A DNA stretch of 64,000 nt from Christensenella intestinihominis (GTDB lineage Bacteria > Bacillota > Clostridia > Christensenellales > Christensenellaceae), in the NCBI RefSeq assembly GCF_001678845.1, contig NZ_MAIQ01000005.1, positions 164,850-228,849 on the forward strand, in the 5' to 3' direction. Positions 61,299 through 64,000 of the stretch are shown here, piece by piece. The notes under the pieces were generated by a model, which saw only the letters and a program-made list of their open reading frames with translations, did no database searches and was not told where the DNA came from. The first letter of the stretch is position 1. Each line of letters starts with the position of its first letter. The position numbers and the translations under genes are program-made.

Positions 61299-63388
61299 GA
61301 ACAGTGCTTACACCAAAACAAATGGGGGCGGTAGACCGCTATATGATAGAACGGATGAAAATTCCGGGAATCCTGCTCATGGAGAACGCCGCGCACAGCG
61401 TATATGAAGCAATTCGTGAAGAAACGGAGCCGTGCAGCGTGCAGGTGTTCTGCGGTACCGGAAACAACGGGGGGGATGGCTTTGCGGTCGCGCGTATCCT
61501 GCTCGCAAACGGCTATGACGTAACGGTTGTGCTGATGGGGAATCCGTCCTCCCTGCAGGGGGATGCGGCGGAAAATTTTGCGTTTTTTAAGGAAACAAAG
61601 GAATATTATACGGTTGTCACCAATAAAGAGGAATTTGAAGCGCTGCCCGAAGCGGAAATTTATGTGGACGCAATCTTCGGAACGGGGCTTTCACGGGATG
61701 TGGAGGGAATTTACCGCAGCGCGGTAGAGTTCCTAAGCGAACAGGATGCGCTTGTGGTGAGCGTAGACATTCCGTCGGGAATCAGCGCGGAAACGGGGGC
61801 CGTCATGGGGGCGGCGGTCCGCGCGGATATCACGGTGACCTTCCAATATCCGAAAATCGGCCATTTCCTCTATCCGGGCCGCGAATATGCGGGAGAGCTG
61901 CGGGTCGTCAGGATCGGCGTCGACGACGGCTGTGATATCCCGCTGCAATCTACGGTGTGCGCATATGAAAGTGACGATCCGGATATGTGCCTCGGGGAAC
62001 GGCCGCTCGATTCCAATAAGGGAAGCTATGGAAAACTGCTTTTGGTGGCGGGGAGCTACGGCATGGCGGGCGCCGCAGTGCTGAGCGCGCGCGCCGCGTC
62101 CCGCGCGGGTGCGGGCCTGGTAACGGCGGCGTCCTGCGGGGATGTGATCGGCGTCCTGCAGCAGAATGTGCCGGAAGCGACATGCTTTGAAATCGCAGGT
62201 GAAAACGGCGTTTTGACAAAGGAAGCAATTCCTTCCCTGGAAAAGCTTGTACAGGGAAAAACGGCAATTGCGGTCGGCCCGGGCCTGGGCGTAAATGAAG
62301 ACGTGACCGCAGTGGTGGGAAACCTTATTATGGAATGCGGTTTGCCCAAGGTGGTGGATGCAGACGGCCTCAACGCGCTTGCGGGGCATCTGGACCTGTT
62401 GGAAAATAAACAGGGAGAGGTAATCCTTACCCCTCATCCAAAGGAGTTTTCACGGCTCTCGGGGCTGCCGACAGAAGAAATCCTCAAAGACCCGGTAAAA
62501 GCCGCGGTGAATTTTGCGGTTGAGTATGGCGTAACGCTTGTCCTGAAAGGAAGCACGACGATCGTCGCAGACCAGTTTGGGAATGCGTCGCTCCTGTGCG
62601 TGGGCACGCCGGGCATGGCCAAGGGCGGCAGCGGCGATGTGCTCACCGGTGTAATCGGCGGGCTGCTCGCGCAGGGCAAGGACGTTTACGAGGCGGCGCT
62701 TACCGGCGTCTATATTGCCGGGATGGCAGGGGAGCTTGCGGCGCAGCAGGAGGGGGAATACTCCATGACGCCAATGGATACCGTAAACCATATCGGCCAG
62801 GCAATGAATGCGATGGTTGTCGACTATATTGCCGCCGATACCGCGCACGGAAGCGGCGGCGAAGCGGATATCCCGCGCAGGCTTCCGCGGAAAATGGTTG
62901 AGGTCGTTACGGAACAGATCGAAACGCCGGTGTTTGGAAATTCGCAGCCGAAGCCGGAACCGGTTGCCGAAGAAGAACCGGAGGTGCCGGAAACGGAAGA
63001 GGACGCCGGGGAAGAATTATGGCGTGCCGAAGAACCGGAGCCGGTTTCCGGGCCGTTGGCATATGGGGAAGCGCCGGAAGAAATGGGGGCGGAGGAGGAA
63101 CCAACGCGTGTGGTTGCGCCGATGGAAGAAGAACGCAGGCCGCTTGAGCCTTCCATGGATTTCCTTGAAAAGTATGCGGATGAGCCGGAAGAGCCAATGA
63201 CGCGCTCGCAGCGCAGGCTTCTTGGAAAAACGCAGGAAAGAGAGAAAAGCCCCTTGTTCCGGCGTAAGGAAAAGCGGGAGGAAATTTTTGAAGAGTCCGA
63301 GGTTACCCCGCAGGATGTGATAGACGACGTAATGGACGAATTGCCGCCGGAACCGAAAAAAGGTCCCACGCGGCGGAAAATTGGCTGA
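61295..63388 (+). CDS. nnr: Bifunctional NAD(P)H-hydrate epimerase/dehydratase with a long acidic tail
   Basis: A 697-residue NAD(P)H-hydrate repair enzyme. The N-terminal epimerase (NnrE, about 1-215) has LLMENAAHSVYEAI, GTGNNGGDGFAVARILL and VDAIFGTGLSRDVEG. The C-terminal dehydratase (NnrD, about 225-500) has NKGSYGKLLLVAGSYGMAGA, TPHPKEFSRLSG and GGSGDVLTGVIGGLLAQG. About 190 further residues follow, very rich in Glu and Pro, ending in a basic segment; usual Nnr proteins are near 500 residues. The enzyme rescues damaged NADH and NADPH. The ATG overlaps the acpS stop. Confidence 0.95.
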   Translation: MRTVLTPKQMGAVDRYMIERMKIPGILLMENAAHSVYEAIREETEPCSVQVFCGTGNNGGDGFAVARILLANGYDVTVVLMGNPSSLQGDAAENFAFFKETKEYYTVVTNKEEFEALPEAEIYVDAIFGTGLSRDVEGIYRSAVEFLSEQDALVVSVDIPSGISAETGAVMGAAVRADITVTFQYPKIGHFLYPGREYAGELRVVRIGVDDGCDIPLQSTVCAYESDDPDMCLGERPLDSNKGSYGKLLLVAGSYGMAGAAVLSARAASRAGAGLVTAASCGDVIGVLQQNVPEATCFEIAGENGVLTKEAIPSLEKLVQGKTAIAVGPGLGVNEDVTAVVGNLIMECGLPKVVDADGLNALAGHLDLLENKQGEVILTPHPKEFSRLSGLPTEEILKDPVKAAVNFAVEYGVTLVLKGSTTIVADQFGNASLLCVGTPGMAKGGSGDVLTGVIGGLLAQGKDVYEAALTGVYIAGMAGELAAQQEGEYSMTPMDTVNHIGQAMNAMVVDYIAADTAHGSGGEADIPRRLPRKMVEVVTEQIETPVFGNSQPKPEPVAEEEPEVPETEEDAGEELWRAEEPEPVSGPLAYGEAPEEMGAEEEPTRVVAPMEEERRPLEPSMDFLEKYADEPEEPMTRSQRRLLGKTQEREKSPLFRRKEKREEIFEESEVTPQDVIDDVMDELPPEPKKGPTRRKIG

Positions 63389-63403
63389 CAGGAGGACAGG
63401 AAG

Positions 63404-63910
63404 ATGCCGGAATTTAAAGAAGTGGAGCTTATGAAGCTTGAAGGAAATCCTTTTACGATGATTGGGAAGGACTGGATGCTTGTCACAGGTGAAAAGGAAG
63501 GAAAGGTAAACGCAATGACAGCCTCGTGGGGAGGCATGGGCGTGATGTGGGGAAAGAATGTGACGTTTGTCGTCATTCGTCCCACCCGGTATACGAAGGA
63601 ATTCGTTGATGCGGCAGATACATTTTCACTTGCGTTTCTGGATGAAAGCTACCGTAAGACGCTGAATTATTTTGGAACGGTTTCGGGACGGGATGAGGAC
63701 AAGATCAAGGCCTCCGGCCTGACCGTGCTGCACGACGGAAAAACGCCGTATTTTGAAGAGGCGGACCTTGTGCTTGTATGCCGCAAGCTATATGCCCAGA
63801 AATACGACCCGGACTGTTTCATCGACCGGGAATCGGATGGAAAATGGTATCCTGAAAAGGATTACCATACGCTGTATATCGCAGAAATCACAAAAGCGCT
63901 CCAAAAGTAA
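63404..63910 (+). CDS. Flavin reductase-like FMN-binding protein
   Basis: A 168-residue protein of the flavin reductase-like split-barrel group: WMLVTGEKEGKVNAMTASWG is the FMN-binding strand region, then VTFVVIRPTRYTKEFVD and FSLAFLDESYRKTLNYFGTVSGRD. Clostridial relatives are often called flavin reductase or flavoredoxin, and use FMN to reduce small acceptors. AGGAGGACAGG precedes the ATG. It follows nnr by 15 bases and is probably the last gene of this operon; no clear terminator is seen after it. Confidence 0.87.
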   Translation: MPEFKEVELMKLEGNPFTMIGKDWMLVTGEKEGKVNAMTASWGGMGVMWGKNVTFVVIRPTRYTKEFVDAADTFSLAFLDESYRKTLNYFGTVSGRDEDKIKASGLTVLHDGKTPYFEEADLVLVCRKLYAQKYDPDCFIDRESDGKWYPEKDYHTLYIAEITKALQK

Positions 63911-63949
63911 AAGCAGGAACATAGAAAAGGCTGCAGCGGTTATATTCTA

Positions 63950-63975
63950 GAGACCGTTTCAAGGATTGTGTAAAC
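63950..63975 (+). mobile_element. Possible left end of an IS256-family insertion sequence
   Basis: The stretch from GAGACCGTTT to ATTGTGTAAAC has the same length and end pattern (GA...ATTGTGTAAA) as the terminal repeat of IS256-like elements, as I recall it. The window ends 25 bases later, so no transposase or second repeat can be seen. Bases 63911-63949 hold nothing recognisable. Confidence 0.3.
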
Positions 63976-64000
63976 CTCTGTTGGGATGTAGAATAGAGAA

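Overview
The window reads as chromosomal DNA of a Bacillota (Firmicutes) bacterium of the class Clostridia, probably an anaerobe of intermediate G+C content. The signs are a class B sortase with a sorting-signal substrate, many lipoproteins, PdxST under a MocR-type PdxR, a MetA with the acetyl-CoA-type Glu111, a DNA polymerase I lacking proofreading motifs, LrgAB, BirA, and NAD-linked iron-type alcohol dehydrogenases, with strong AGGAGG ribosome sites and TTGACA/TATAAT promoters. The genus cannot be fixed; a Christensenellales-like gut organism would fit. I recognise no phage, plasmid or CRISPR locus; a possible insertion-sequence end lies at the right edge.

Layout. 1-8148 (+): the end of a sugar-import and catabolism operon (ribose-type ABC permease, ATPase and binding protein, arabinose-isomerase-like protein, FGGY kinase, amidohydrolase, aldose-epimerase-like protein). 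8218-10111 (-): HAD phosphatase-like protein, type I signal peptidase and a DUF951 protein. 10211-14303 (+): a CorA-type transporter behind a structured leader, murA, and a CNNM/CBS membrane protein. 14400-17684 (-): a MATE exporter-MarR operon with tandem operators, and pdxR. 17808-20222 (+): pdxS-pdxT and a methyltransferase behind an attenuator-like leader. 20275-23176: divergent serine acetyltransferase and metA-cysK (sulfur amino acids). 23224-27053: a FucU/RbsD protein, two iron alcohol dehydrogenases and a membrane protein. 27303-30771: a heterodimeric ABC exporter. 30941-32610: sortase B and its likely substrate. 32700-35442: an ABC-F protein and an FkbM methyltransferase. 35575-39692 (-): a MacAB-like efflux system with an enlarged adaptor. 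39861-40467: tRNA-Leu followed by a 470-base unexplained element. 40468-43477: a GH3 lipoprotein and a large XRE regulator.

43774-49196 is the most interesting region: a tight operon of a GtrB/ArnC-type polyprenyl-phosphate glycosyltransferase, a GT-C membrane transferase, a WecE-type 4-amino-sugar transaminase, an ATP-grasp ligase and a SIMPL-domain lipoprotein. It has the logic of the Arn (lipid A aminoarabinose) pathway plus a ligase, in an apparently Gram-positive-lineage genome, and may decorate an envelope polymer with an acylated or aminoacylated amino sugar.

49341-56014: lrgAB, then polA-coaE-lytic transglycosylase-solute-binding protein with overlapping ends. 56078-58348: a cytoplasmic alpha-amylase and a peptidoglycan-binding protein. 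58424-63910: recX-birA-P1 peptidase-acpS-nnr (bifunctional, with a long acidic tail)-flavin reductase-like protein, mostly joined by ATGA overlaps. All calls are from reading translations and motifs; no database search was run.
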